The translations under genes were made by a program, and so were the position numbers. From NCBI GenBank assembly GCA_963725425.1, contig CAVRYJ010000006.1, forward strand, positions 124,001-188,000: a DNA stretch of 64,000 nucleotides. The letters run 5' to 3'. A model generated the notes under the pieces. The model was given only the letters and a program-made list of their open reading frames with translations, was not told the DNA's origin and ran no database searches. Numbering within the stretch: position 1 is the stretch's first letter; each line of letters starts with the position of its first letter. The stretch is from Clostridium_I sp963725425 (GTDB lineage: Bacteria; Bacillota; Clostridia; Clostridiales; Clostridiaceae). Below are positions 1 to 8,527 of the stretch, piece by piece.

Positions 1-578
1 ATCCAATAGAGTATTTGCATAAGCATAATAAATCTATTATTAATCAAAGAGAAATAGGTAGAGACAGTGCCAGTTATACATCAGCACTTCGAGCAATATT
101 AAGAGAAGATCCGGATGTTATTTTGATTGGTGAGATGAGAGATCTTGAAACAATATCAATTGCGATTACGGCTGCGGAAACGGGGCACCTAGTATTTTCA
201 ACATTACATACTATTGGAGCCGCAAAGACAATAGATAGAATTATAGATGTATTTCCACCATTTCAACAGCAACAGATAAAAATACAGCTTGCGGCAGTAA
301 TAAGAGGTATAGTATCTCAACAACTTATACCTACAGAAGATGGAAATGGAAGAGTTGCTGCACTTGAAATAATGATGAGTACCCCTGCAATTCAAAATTT
401 AATTAGAGAAGGTAAAACTCATCAGCTTCAATCTCAAATACAAACGGGAAATAAATATGGGATGAAGACTATGGATATGGCATTGGCAGAATTGTACAAG
501 ACTGGCACTATTTCACATGAATCCGTGATGACTTATTGTATTGATAAAGAGCTGATTTCAAAATTAATATCTTTATAA
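1..578 (+). CDS. pilT: Twitching motility ATPase PilT (3' part)
   Basis: This is the C-terminal part of a PilT-type secretion ATPase, the motor that retracts type IV pili at the inner face of the membrane. The reading frame is open from base 3 and the true start lies before the window. Family hallmarks are visible: an Asp-box-like region (REDPDVILIGEMRD), the following LETISIAITAAETGHLVFSTLHT stretch read in two parts around TGH, and the IDRIIDVFPP segment. The Walker A motif is missing because it lies upstream. The C-terminus is complete, ending in a short helical tail. The next gene is 150 bases away and probably has its own promoter. Identification is firm, and the only limit is the truncation. 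Confidence 0.93.
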   Translation, partial: PIEYLHKHNKSIINQREIGRDSASYTSALRAILREDPDVILIGEMRDLETISIAITAAETGHLVFSTLHTIGAAKTIDRIIDVFPPFQQQQIKIQLAAVIRGIVSQQLIPTEDGNGRVAALEIMMSTPAIQNLIREGKTHQLQSQIQTGNKYGMKTMDMALAELYKTGTISHESVMTYCIDKELISKLISL

Positions 579-670
579 TCCACAAAATGCGATTAATCTA
601 TTTTAAATAAATTAAAATGTGGGTATAATAGTTATTGATGATATTTATGTTAACTCACTTAAAATTTTTT

Positions 671-711
671 GTTATTGTATAGCATTTAATATATTTTTAT
701 GCTAAAATAAC
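671..711 (+). promoter_or_regulatory. Leader hairpin before the glycosyltransferase gene
   Basis: Two short paired segments nest: GTTATT (671-676) with AATAAC (706-711), and TAGCAT (680-685) with ATGCTA (699-704), around an AT-rich loop. The hairpin ends nine bases before the GGGGGG ribosome binding site of the glycosyltransferase gene, so it could affect initiation. A TATAAT hexamer lies upstream at 624-629, but no convincing -35 was found. No known riboswitch core was recognised. Function is inferred from position only. Confidence 0.35.
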
Positions 712-731
712 TTTGTTCAGGGGGGATTGTA

Positions 732-2009
732 GTGAATGAACTAGTACATATTTTAAAAGTTATTTCGCATGTATTTGTGGGTTTTGCGTTTATTTATTCT
801 TTATATAATGTAATTATTTCGTTGTTTGGTATTTATAAAAAGAAAAGTTCGGATACTGTAAAACCTAAAAATAGTTTTGCTTTATTGGTTGCTGCCCATA
901 ATGAAGAGGCCGTTGTTGGTGATATCATTTTGAGCTTAAATAGACTTGATTATCCTAAAGAACTGTATGATATATTTGTTATTGCAGATAATTGCACTGA
1001 TAATACTGCAAAAAATGCAAGAGCTAAGGGTGCCATTGTTTATGAAAGGTTCAATAAAGATAAAAGGGGAAAAGGCTTTGCTATGGAATGGATGTTTAAT
1101 AAAATATTTAAAATGGAAAAAAAGTATGATACTGTAGCCATTTTTGATGCAGACAATATAGCGGCTAAAGATTTTTTAAAACAAATGAACAAAAAACTTT
1201 CAGAGGGTTACAAGGTGGTTCAAGGATATTTAGACAGTAAAAATCCAAAGGATACTTGGATTACTACTTGCTATTCAATAACATTTTGGCAAACTAATAG
1301 AATGTTCCAGCTTGCAAGAAATAACATGGGATTATCAAGCCAATTAGGCGGTACAGGTCTTTGTATTGATATTGAAGTTTTGAAAAAATTAGGCTGGGGC
1401 GTTACGTGCCTTACAGAAGATTTGGAATTTACATGTAAGCTAGTATCCAATGGTTACAAAGTGGGATTTGCCTATGATGCAGTTGTTTATGATGAAAAAC
1501 CACTTACACTGTCTCAATCTTGGAGTCAGAGAAGAAGATGGATGCAAGGTTATGCGGATGTGTCAGGAAGGTATTTCTTAAAATTAATGAAAAAGGGTAT
1601 TGTGGAAAGAAGCTTAACAGCCATTGACTGCGCAATATACACAGTGCAACCTGTAATGTATATTATAATGGGTATTGTAATTTTTACGGGTTTGATACAA
1701 GGTGGAATTAATACATATTCCTATTTAAGTGGTGCCACTGGCATTATGGGTGCTAGAAATATAGATACTCTTACAATATTGACTATGGTATTTGGAATAT
1801 TTTTGTATGTATATACTCCATTCTTATTGAATTTGGATAAAAAACTTGATTTCAAAATATTATTATATTATATAATATTATTACCCATATATACTATTAC
1901 ATGGTTTCCAATAGCTATACAGGGAATATTGAAAAAGAATGATAAGGAGTGGAGTCATACAAAGCACACTAGAAGTGTTGATATTGATGAACTAGAAAAA
2001 GCAAATTAA
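732..2009 (+). CDS. Membrane glycosyltransferase, family 2
   Basis: A 425-residue family 2 glycosyltransferase that transfers sugar from a nucleotide-sugar, probably in cell-surface polysaccharide synthesis. One N-terminal membrane helix (about residues 8-30) precedes the catalytic domain, whose nucleotide-binding start reads ALLVAAHNEE. The DAD motif lies in AIFDADN, the acceptor/base region in TEDLEF, and the processive-type QRRRW motif in SWSQRRRWMQG. Two to three hydrophobic helices follow near the C-terminus (about residues 300-400). The start is GTG, preceded by a GGGGGG ribosome binding site. The gene stands alone between pilT and a terminator. The substrate cannot be deduced. The domain layout resembles N-acetylglucosaminyltransferases and hyaluronan-synthase-like enzymes. 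Confidence 0.85.
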   Translation: MNELVHILKVISHVFVGFAFIYSLYNVIISLFGIYKKKSSDTVKPKNSFALLVAAHNEEAVVGDIILSLNRLDYPKELYDIFVIADNCTDNTAKNARAKGAIVYERFNKDKRGKGFAMEWMFNKIFKMEKKYDTVAIFDADNIAAKDFLKQMNKKLSEGYKVVQGYLDSKNPKDTWITTCYSITFWQTNRMFQLARNNMGLSSQLGGTGLCIDIEVLKKLGWGVTCLTEDLEFTCKLVSNGYKVGFAYDAVVYDEKPLTLSQSWSQRRRWMQGYADVSGRYFLKLMKKGIVERSLTAIDCAIYTVQPVMYIIMGIVIFTGLIQGGINTYSYLSGATGIMGARNIDTLTILTMVFGIFLYVYTPFLLNLDKKLDFKILLYYIILLPIYTITWFPIAIQGILKKNDKEWSHTKHTRSVDIDELEKAN

Positions 2010-2023
2010 AGTTTAGATAATAT

Positions 2024-2055
2024 GGGGTCGGCTCATTGCTACGTACCCCTTTTTA
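2024..2055 (+). terminator. Terminator after the glycosyltransferase gene
   Basis: GGGGTCG (2024-2030) pairs with CGTACCCC (2042-2049) with one bulged T, followed by TTTTTATTTT. It lies 15 bases after the stop codon and has the shape of an intrinsic terminator. Confidence 0.65.
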
Positions 2056-2061
2056 TTTTAT

Positions 2062-2330
2062 CCGATTACTACCCGTTTTAATACTCCCATCTTACTTTAA
2101 AGAGAAAGCGATTGATGAAACTACTAAGTGACTAGCAACAATCGAAGATTGGGCTATCTACTTATCACACAAAGCAAGCTTTGGTTTTCTATTTTTTTGC
2201 TTTTTCAAGTGGGAGTAAAGGGCGAATAGGCGCCTTACTAACGATTTACCCTAAAGGATAACGGCTTCTAAGCATCAAAGATGCTAAGAAGTCTATTAAT
2301 AACAATCAGATGGAGAAAAAAATCCACCTG
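2062..2330 (+). ncRNA. Candidate structured noncoding RNA upstream of ftsA
   Basis: This fills the 470-base stretch without a gene between the glycosyltransferase and ftsA. It is richer in G+C than the surrounding spacers and shows ordered helices on the plus strand. TACTCCCA (2082-2089) pairs with TGGGAGTA (2210-2217) as a closing stem. Inside it are CGATTG (2109-2114) with CAATCG (2139-2144), and AAAGCAA (2171-2177) with TTGCTTT (2197-2203). Downstream are AAGGGCG/CGCCTT (2218-2236), an 11-base arm 2265-2275 with 2281-2291 (one A-A mismatch), and CAGATGGA (2307-2314) with TCCACCTG (2323-2330, one mismatch). No coding frame is evident. It could be a free-standing RNA or an ftsA leader. A relation to the large clostridial RNAs of the raiA-motif type is only a guess. 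Confidence 0.45.
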
Positions 2331-2480
2331 AAACAAAGGACTCTGTTTATCTCAGCTTTTAAAACCAAAATTGATATATAAATTATATTAATTCTTTAAA
2401 AATAAATCCTTAAAATAGAGGGAATTTAGATTTTATGTTGAATATATTAAGTTGTGTTCTCTTATAGGGGGGAAAACTGT

Positions 2481-3737
2481 ATGAATGAATATTTTGTTGG
2501 AATAGATGTTGGATCTTCGAAAGTTTGTGCAGCTATAGGAAGACTGGATAAAAACGCTGAACTTTCTATTCTTGGAATAACATCTGTAAATTGTCGAGGA
2601 CTTAAGAAAGCCATTGTAGTGGACATAGATAGTTCTGCAGAATCTATAAAAGAATGTATAGAAAAACTGGAGAGAATGGTTGACATTGAAATTAAGGATG
2701 CCTATATATCGCTTCCCGGTGGAATAAGTGATCTTGTACATAATACTGGAATGGTAGCTATATCTTCTGAAGACAGAGAAATTAGAAAAAATGATGTTGA
2801 AAGAGTATTGGAAGCTACTAAACTTGTATCGATTTCATCCGATAAAGAGATTATAGGTATTGAACCTAAACAGTTTATAATTGATGGTTATGACAATATT
2901 AAAGATCCTATTGGGATGAGTGGACTAAGATTGGAAGTAGAAGCGGAGGTTTTGATAGCAAAGACTACAGTTGTAAATAACCTTATAAAAAGTGTTAATA
3001 AAGTTGGGATTGAGGTTAAAGGAATCTGTTTACAACCGAGAGCTACGTCTAAAGTTGTGTTAACAGGTGAAGAAAAAGAAATGGGAGTTGCTTTGGTAAA
3101 TGTTGGGGCTGAAACAATTGATATAACTATAATAAAAAATGATAACATTTGTTTTACTTCAATAATACCCCTTGGTGGCAATAGCATAACTAATGATATA
3201 TCATTAGGTCTTAAACTTCCATTTAACGAGGCTGAAAAACTTAAAATTAAATATTCTAATTTGTTAGATGTTGAAGATACAAAAGGGGATAATAATTCTA
3301 TTAAATCTTCGTATAATGGGGATTATTCAATAGACTATAAATTTTTCAAGGAAATTTTAGAGGCTAGAGTTGAGGAATTAATTACCCTTGCTAAAAATGA
3401 GCTTGAGAAAAGTGGCTTTTATGAGCAGATTTCAAACGTCGTTTTTGTGGGTGGAGGAATTTCATTAATTAAAGGTGTAACATCATTTGCAAAACATATA
3501 CTCAAAAAAACCGTTAAGATAGGATCTCCTGAATACGTTGGTGCTGCAAATCCAATATACGCTGTGGCAGTTGGTATTGTGAAGGATGCATCAGATACAT
3601 TTAAACAGAGAGAGATAGCTGATGAGTTTTATGAGGATGAAGGGAATACCAGCATTTGGGAACAAAAGAATAAAAAACATTTTGAAAATGCAGGCGTTTT
3701 AACTAGAGTAAAAAAATTTCTTGCGGATTTTTTCTAA
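2481..3737 (+). CDS. ftsA: Cell division protein FtsA
   Basis: An actin-family ATPase that tethers FtsZ filaments to the membrane at the division site. The N-terminus (FVGIDVGSSKVCAAIGRLD) carries the phosphate-1 motif of the actin fold, and a second phosphate motif is visible as ALVNVGAETIDITII. The adenosine-binding segment is NVVFVGGGISLIKGV. The C-terminal end (TRVKKFLADFF) looks like the amphipathic membrane-targeting helix of FtsA. The start was set at 2481 because AGGGGGG sits ten bases upstream and relatives begin at this Met; a longer frame exists from 2454 but lacks a binding site. It lies 15 bases before ftsZ, so the two are almost certainly co-transcribed. At 418 residues the length is normal. 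Confidence 0.93.
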   Translation: MNEYFVGIDVGSSKVCAAIGRLDKNAELSILGITSVNCRGLKKAIVVDIDSSAESIKECIEKLERMVDIEIKDAYISLPGGISDLVHNTGMVAISSEDREIRKNDVERVLEATKLVSISSDKEIIGIEPKQFIIDGYDNIKDPIGMSGLRLEVEAEVLIAKTTVVNNLIKSVNKVGIEVKGICLQPRATSKVVLTGEEKEMGVALVNVGAETIDITIIKNDNICFTSIIPLGGNSITNDISLGLKLPFNEAEKLKIKYSNLLDVEDTKGDNNSIKSSYNGDYSIDYKFFKEILEARVEELITLAKNELEKSGFYEQISNVVFVGGGISLIKGVTSFAKHILKKTVKIGSPEYVGAANPIYAVAVGIVKDASDTFKQREIADEFYEDEGNTSIWEQKNKKHFENAGVLTRVKKFLADFF

Positions 3738-3752
3738 AGAGGAGGTATTAAT

Positions 3753-4859
3753 GTGCTAGATTTTGATGTTGATGTTCAAGAATTTGCACAAATAAAAGTA
3801 ATTGGTTGTGGTGGTGGTGGAAACAATGCTGTCAATAGAATGATAATTGACGGACTCAAAAATGTTGAGTTTATCGCAATAAATACTGATAAGCAGGCAT
3901 TAGCACTTTCACAAGCATCACAAAAGATACAAATAGGAGATAAGTTAACAAAAGGACTGGGTGCTGGAGCAAATCCTGAAATAGGGCAAAAAGCTGCAGA
4001 GGAGAGCAAAGAGGAAATATCAGAGGCTATTAAAGGTGCGGATATGGTATTTATTACTGCAGGAATGGGTGGAGGTACTGGAACAGGAGCTGCACCAGTA
4101 GTTGCTGAGATTGCCAAATCTATGGGGATTTTGACAGTAGGAGTTGTTACGAAGCCTTTCCCTTTTGAAGGTAGAAAAAGAATGATTCATGCCGAAGTTG
4201 GTATTAAAAATTTAAAAGAAAGAGTGGATACATTAGTTACAATTCCAAATGAGAGATTACTTGCTATTGTCGACAAAAAAACAACTCTTGTAGAGTCATT
4301 TAAGTTTGCAGATGACGTATTAAGACAAGGAGTTCAAGGTATTTCGGATTTAATAACAATACCAGGACTAGTGAATCTGGATTTTGCAGATGTAAGGACA
4401 GTTATGCTGGACAAAGGACTTGCACATATGGGAGTTGGTACAGGAACAGGGGATAATAGAGCAGCAGATGCAGCTAAAGAAGCCATATCAAGCCCATTAT
4501 TAGAAACTTCAATTGTAGGGGCCACTGGAGTATTATTAAATGTAACTGGTGGTGAAGATTTGGGATTATTAGAAATAAATGAGGCGGCTCAAATTGTTCA
4601 AGAGGCGGCAGATCCTGATGCAAATATCATATTTGGAGCGGTTATAGATGAAAACTTAAAGGATGAATTAAGGATAACAGTAATAGCTACAGGATTTGAA
4701 AATGATAAAGTTGAAATAGATGTTAGAAATAAAAAGGTTGAGGATGAAGCAAAAAAATCAGACCTTGAGGTTGCAAGTACTGTAGATTATTCATCTAAAA
4801 TAAATGATAGCGATTTAGATGTGCCTGCTTTTTTAAGGAGACAAAACAAAGGCAAATAG
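3753..4859 (+). CDS. ftsZ: Cell division GTPase FtsZ
   Basis: The tubulin homologue that polymerises into the division ring. The tubulin signature GGGTGTG lies at about residues 106-112, and the T1 loop motif GCGGGGNN is near residue 18. The C-terminal conserved peptide that binds FtsA and other partners is present as DVPAFLRRQ. The length of 368 residues is typical. The start is GTG, since the ATG two bases upstream is out of frame and hits a stop at once; AGAGGAGG provides a strong ribosome binding site. The gene follows ftsA closely and is followed by a very strong terminator, so ftsA-ftsZ is a closed unit separate from spoIIGA. Confidence 0.97.
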   Translation: MLDFDVDVQEFAQIKVIGCGGGGNNAVNRMIIDGLKNVEFIAINTDKQALALSQASQKIQIGDKLTKGLGAGANPEIGQKAAEESKEEISEAIKGADMVFITAGMGGGTGTGAAPVVAEIAKSMGILTVGVVTKPFPFEGRKRMIHAEVGIKNLKERVDTLVTIPNERLLAIVDKKTTLVESFKFADDVLRQGVQGISDLITIPGLVNLDFADVRTVMLDKGLAHMGVGTGTGDNRAADAAKEAISSPLLETSIVGATGVLLNVTGGEDLGLLEINEAAQIVQEAADPDANIIFGAVIDENLKDELRITVIATGFENDKVEIDVRNKKVEDEAKKSDLEVASTVDYSSKINDSDLDVPAFLRRQNKGK

Positions 4860-4861
4860 TG

Positions 4862-4922
4862 AAAAAAAGGAACTACCTCAAAATAGAAATTGATTTCTAT
4901 TTTGAGGTAGTTCCTTTTTTTT
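4862..4922 (+). terminator. Strong terminator after ftsZ
   Basis: A near-perfect hairpin of about 27 base pairs with a three-base loop near 4891-4893. The two arms run from the A-tract after the ftsZ stop codon to the T-tract at 4913-4922. Both flanks are A- and T-rich, so it could act in both directions. Confidence 0.9.
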
Positions 4923-5070
4923 CGCTTTTTTAGAAAATAATTTGTATTAGATTGATAGTATTTACTAAATGGTAGCAAATTTAAGAAAAGAAAAATTTTA
5001 GTTATGGATTATAATATGACAAAATTTTATTATGCATAGAGATATAATAGTCTGAGTGAGGAGGAATAAT

Positions 5071-5872
5071 ATGGTAATTTATTTAGACGTGCTTATCATT
5101 GAAAATATGTTTGTTAATTTTTTTTTTGTTGTACATAACTGCACAAACGTTAAAAATTTATGTAAAACTTAAAATGTTTTTGCTATCGGCGTTTTTGGGT
5201 AGTTTATATGTTTTAACTGTTGTATATTCTGTACCCCAAATATTATTATCATTACCAGTTAAGATTTTTGTAGCATTTTTTATGCTATTTATATGTTTTA
5301 AAATTATGAATATATTTTTTTATATAAAAGCACTGGCTACATTTATCATATATTCAATGGTACTCGCAGGATTTTGTGTTTTTATTGAATTTAGTAACAG
5401 TGGAAATTTAACATTTAATTATAAAATGTTGGATTTCTCATATACAGGTATATTAACTGCAGTATTGATGGTGTATGTGATAATACACAGGCTAGTAGTA
5501 TATATAAAAGATCGCAGGGACATAACAAAATTAATCTATGATGTAGATATAATATTTGACAATAAAGTTAGAAGAGTAAAAGCATTTTTAGATACGGGTA
5601 ATGAGCTAAGGGAACCTGCTACAAACTTACCGGTTATGATTGTTGAACAATATATATTAAACGATCTAGATATAAAAAAAAATAAAATGTTCTACATACC
5701 ATATAAGGTTGTAGATGGTTCAAAGGGTATTCTTATGGGATTTAAACCTTCTTCAGTTAATATTTATTGTGAAGATAGTTTTAGTAGCAAGGAATTGATA
5801 GTGGCTCTTTCTGATACGAAATTAAGTGATTTAAATGATTTTAATGCCTTATTATCTAGAGGGATTATATAA
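5071..5872 (+). pseudogene. spoIIGA: SpoIIGA, pro-sigma-E processing protease (frameshifted)
   Basis: SpoIIGA is the membrane-bound aspartic protease that activates SigE in the mother cell. The start at 5071 follows GAGGAGG, and the first 17 residues (MVIYLDVLIIENMFVNF) fit the family. A run of ten T at 5107-5116 then throws the frame, and the remainder (LLYITAQ onward) continues in the next frame to the stop at 5872. One T fewer would restore a single protein of normal length. The N-terminal half is a chain of membrane helices. The C-terminal half holds the FLDTGN catalytic motif. It sits 15 bases before sigE, its substrate, as in other Firmicutes. An error or a slippage-prone tract are both possible. 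Confidence 0.85.
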
Positions 5873-5887
5873 AATGGGGGGCTGTGT

Positions 5888-6592
5888 ATGTGGTTTAGTG
5901 TAATTTGTAATAGAATATTAACAAAATTCAAGTTTTTTATTAAAAATGTAATGTACATAGGAGGTAATGACGCATTACCTCCTCCTTTAACAAAGGAGGA
6001 AGAAGGTGAACTTGTAAAAAACCTAATGCATGGGGATGAAAGCGTAAGATCTATTCTTATTGAAAGAAATTTGAGGCTAGTTATATATATTGCTAGGAAA
6101 TTTGAAAATACTGGAGTAGGGGTAGAAGATCTAATATCAGTTGGAACAATAGGACTTATAAAAGCTGTAAATACCTTTGATCCTGAGAAAAATATTAAAC
6201 TCGCAACCTATGCTTCTAGGTGTATTGAAAATGAAATTTTAATGTATTTAAGAAGGAATAATAAAATACGAGCTGAAATTTCTTTCTATGAGCCTCTTAA
6301 TATTGATTGGGATGGAAATGAATTACTATTGTCAGATATATTGGGCACAGAAAATGATTCTGTTTATAATCTCATAGAGGATGAAGTGGATAAACAACTA
6401 CTAAATATAGCTATGATGAAGCTTTCAATTCGAGAAAAAGAAATAGTGCAACTTAGATATGGACTTAATGGATGCAACGAAAAGACACAAAAAGAGGTTG
6501 CGGACATGCTTGGCATTTCTCAATCATATATTTCAAGACTTGAAAAGAGAATCGTAAAAAGATTAAAAAAAGAAATCAATAAAATGCTATAG
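5888..6592 (+). CDS. sigE: RNA polymerase sporulation sigma factor SigE
   Basis: The early mother-cell sigma factor, made as an inactive precursor and cut by SpoIIGA. The N-terminal roughly 25 residues with a hydrophobic stretch are the pro-sequence. Region 2 is clear (NLRLVIYIARKFENTGVGVEDLISVGTIGLIKA, split here by the region 2.2/2.3 boundary), with LATYASRCIENEILMYLRR for promoter melting and -10 recognition. Region 4 ends in a helix-turn-helix (VADMLGISQSYISRLEKR). ATG at 5888 is preceded by a GGGGGG ribosome binding site. Gene order spoIIGA-sigE-sigG is the classical one. The 234-residue length is normal. Confidence 0.96.
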   Translation: MWFSVICNRILTKFKFFIKNVMYIGGNDALPPPLTKEEEGELVKNLMHGDESVRSILIERNLRLVIYIARKFENTGVGVEDLISVGTIGLIKAVNTFDPEKNIKLATYASRCIENEILMYLRRNNKIRAEISFYEPLNIDWDGNELLLSDILGTENDSVYNLIEDEVDKQLLNIAMMKLSIREKEIVQLRYGLNGCNEKTQKEVADMLGISQSYISRLEKRIVKRLKKEINKML

Positions 6593-6659
6593 GTATGTCT
6601 CTAGTATAAAATCAGTTTCCAGAGGGAATAATTTAAATGCTATTATTCTTAAGGGGCTG

Positions 6660-7439
6660 ATGAGATTGATGATTAATAAAGTAGAAATATGTGGAGTTAA
6701 CACATCAAAACTTCCAGTGTTGAAAGAAAAAGAAAAGAGAGAGCTTTTGCTATCATTAAAAAATGGAAACTCTTATGCAAGAGAAACCTTTATAAGAGGA
6801 AATCTAAGATTGGTTTTAAGCGTAATACAGAGATTTAACAACCGAGGAGAAAATGCTGATGATTTATTTCAAGTTGGTTGTATTGGGCTTATCAAAGCAA
6901 TAGACAATTTTGATTTGAGTCAAAATGTCAAATTCTCAACGTATGCTGTTCCAATGATAATAGGAGAAATAAGGAGGTATTTAAGAGACAATAACTCAAT
7001 TAGGGTTAGTAGATCGCTTAGAGATATAGCTTATAGGGCTCTTCAAGCAAGAGATAAACTTATTAGAGAAGATAATAAGGAGCCATCTGTTTCTCAGATT
7101 GCAAAGGAATTAGAATTGCCAAGAGAGGAAGTTGTTTTTGCACTGGATGCTATACAAGATCCAATATCATTATTTGATCCAATTTATCATGATGGAGGAG
7201 ATGCAATTTATGTAATGGATCAAATTAGTGACAATAAAAATTTAGACGACAGTTGGCTTCAAAACATTTCAATTAAAGAAGCAATGAAAAAATTAAGTGG
7301 TAGAGAAAAAATGATTTTAAATATGAGATTTTTTGATGGAAGGACACAGATGGAAGTGGCTGATGAGATAGGTATATCTCAAGCACAGGTTTCTAGGTTA
7401 GAAAAAACAGCTTTGAAACATATGAGAAAATATGTATAA
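6660..7439 (+). CDS. sigG: RNA polymerase sporulation sigma factor SigG
   Basis: The late forespore sigma factor. The family N-terminus VEICGVNTSKLPVL is intact, as are region 2 (RLVLSVIQRFNNRGENADDLF, then KFSTYAVPMIIGEIRRYLRD), region 3 (SVSQIAKELELPREEV) and the region 4 helix-turn-helix (VADEIGISQAQVSRLEK). Three start candidates lie close together: ATG 6660, TTG 6666 and ATG 6669. The AAGGGG ribosome binding site at 6651-6656 is 3 bases from the first and 12 from the last, so the true start is uncertain by three residues. A 67-base spacer from sigE could hold a forespore promoter, as in Bacillus. Confidence 0.96.
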   Translation: MRLMINKVEICGVNTSKLPVLKEKEKRELLLSLKNGNSYARETFIRGNLRLVLSVIQRFNNRGENADDLFQVGCIGLIKAIDNFDLSQNVKFSTYAVPMIIGEIRRYLRDNNSIRVSRSLRDIAYRALQARDKLIREDNKEPSVSQIAKELELPREEVVFALDAIQDPISLFDPIYHDGGDAIYVMDQISDNKNLDDSWLQNISIKEAMKKLSGREKMILNMRFFDGRTQMEVADEIGISQAQVSRLEKTALKHMRKYV

Positions 7440-7512
7440 CGCTAGTAAGATAAAAGAGAATGTCTCAAAATACGAAAGTTAAAAATTGAAAATTAAGAGT
7501 TAAAGCACAATC

Positions 7513-7654
7513 AAGAAAATAACAAGTCAAAGATACTGAGGATATTTTGCAGTAGGCGATGAGCCAAAACCTTGCGCAAGCGTTAGCTATGTAATGGGTA
7601 TGGTGATGAAGCATACCATTAAAATAGACCAGAATATTGACTTGTTATTTCTTT
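7513..7654. repeat. Inverted-repeat element between sigG and ylmC
   Basis: This accounts for most of the 302-base gene-free stretch after sigG. The arms at 7513-7530 and 7637-7654 match at 17 of 18 positions and contain AATAACAAGTCA. Between them lies a smaller hairpin (AATGGGTATG with CATACCATT) and a TTGCGCAA palindrome. Related words occur at 22246-22300, 38405-38472 and 41316-41364, so this looks like a member of a small interspersed family. No reading frame is evident inside. Mobility by a trans-acting enzyme is only inferred. Confidence 0.6.
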
Positions 7655-7741
7655 GTTGACGTCTTATACGCTGAGAATTAGGTTTCAGTGTAATAATATA
7701 TCAATTATTATAATATATTTTACTACGAAGGGGGCGATGTT

Positions 7742-8002
7742 ATGGAAGAAATTTTACATTCCTTAAATAGCTTGAAATCTATGGAAGTGATAGATGTTAC
7801 AACTGGTTCAAAACTTGGATTTATAAAGGATTTAGTTGTGGATTGTGATAATTATAAGATTATTTCTATTTTGATACCCAATCAAAAACTTGGTTGGTTT
7901 TCCAAAAATAACGATATAGAAATTCCTTGGGAGCAAATAAATAAAATTGGTGTGGATGTGATTTTAGTAAATTGTAAGGATGTATCCTATAATAAGGATT
8001 GA
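7742..8002 (+). CDS. YlmC/YmxH family PRC-barrel sporulation protein
   Basis: An 86-residue protein with a single PRC-barrel-like fold (SLKSMEVIDVTTGSKLGFIKDLVVD, read across the first two strands). The YlmC/YmxH family is widespread in spore formers and is usually found just downstream of sigG, as here. Its molecular function is unknown; some members are under sporulation control. ATG at 7742 follows GAAGGGGG with good spacing. No signal peptide or membrane helix is seen. Identification rests on the motif pattern, size and gene order. Confidence 0.85.
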   Translation: MEEILHSLNSLKSMEVIDVTTGSKLGFIKDLVVDCDNYKIISILIPNQKLGWFSKNNDIEIPWEQINKIGVDVILVNCKDVSYNKD

Positions 8003-8063
8003 TGATATAAGCAATTTGAGTGTATAATATATTTAAAAATATTATGCAAAGGACGTGAAAACA

Positions 8064-8519
8064 TTGAAATGCCCATTTTGTGGATTTGAAGACAGTAAAG
8101 TAATTGATTCTAGGGCTACTGAAGATAATATGGCTATTAGAAGAAGAAGAGAATGTTTAAAATGCACTAAAAGATACACCACATATGAAAAGGTGGAGGA
8201 TATTCCTATACTTGTAATCAAAAAAGATTCCAGTAGAGAGTATTTCGATAAATCTAAGATAATAAATGGTCTAATAAAAGCATGTCAGAAAAGACCAGTT
8301 TCAAGGCAACAAATTGAAAATATAGCTTTTGAAATAGAAAAGAGTTTAAGTAATGAAATGGTAACAGAGGTTAAGTCAGAAGAAGTTGGAGAAATGATAA
8401 TGGAAAAACTGAAAGAGTTAGATGAAGTATCATATGTCAGGTTTGCATCTGTATATAGGCAGTTTAAAGACATAAATACTTTTATGCAAGAGATAAACAA
8501 TCTATTGGATAAGAAATGA
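8064..8519 (+). CDS. nrdR: Transcriptional repressor NrdR
   Basis: A zinc-ribbon and ATP-cone repressor of ribonucleotide reductase genes. The N-terminal zinc ribbon shows CPFC and CLKC pairs with the conserved RRRREC stretch between them, followed by an ATP-cone domain (VIKKDSSREYFDKSKI onward). TTG at 8064 was chosen as start: NrdR proteins begin MKCPFC, and AAAGGA at 8048-8053 lies ten bases upstream. An in-frame GTG at 8055 would put that binding site only one base away. The length of about 151 residues matches the family. It stands between ylmC and pgeF. Confidence 0.94.
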   Translation: MKCPFCGFEDSKVIDSRATEDNMAIRRRRECLKCTKRYTTYEKVEDIPILVIKKDSSREYFDKSKIINGLIKACQKRPVSRQQIENIAFEIEKSLSNEMVTEVKSEEVGEMIMEKLKELDEVSYVRFASVYRQFKDINTFMQEINNLLDKK

Positions 8520-8527
8520 TAAACATT

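Noticed and set aside
579..731. Cyclic-di-GMP or other riboswitch before the glycosyltransferase gene
   Set aside because: The spacer is very AT-rich, about 150 bases, and lacks the conserved core of known riboswitches; only one imperfect hairpin was found.
3776..4117. Open frames on the opposite strand within ftsZ and other genes
   Set aside because: They mirror the codon pattern of strongly conserved genes, lack ribosome binding sites and have low-complexity sequences without family features.
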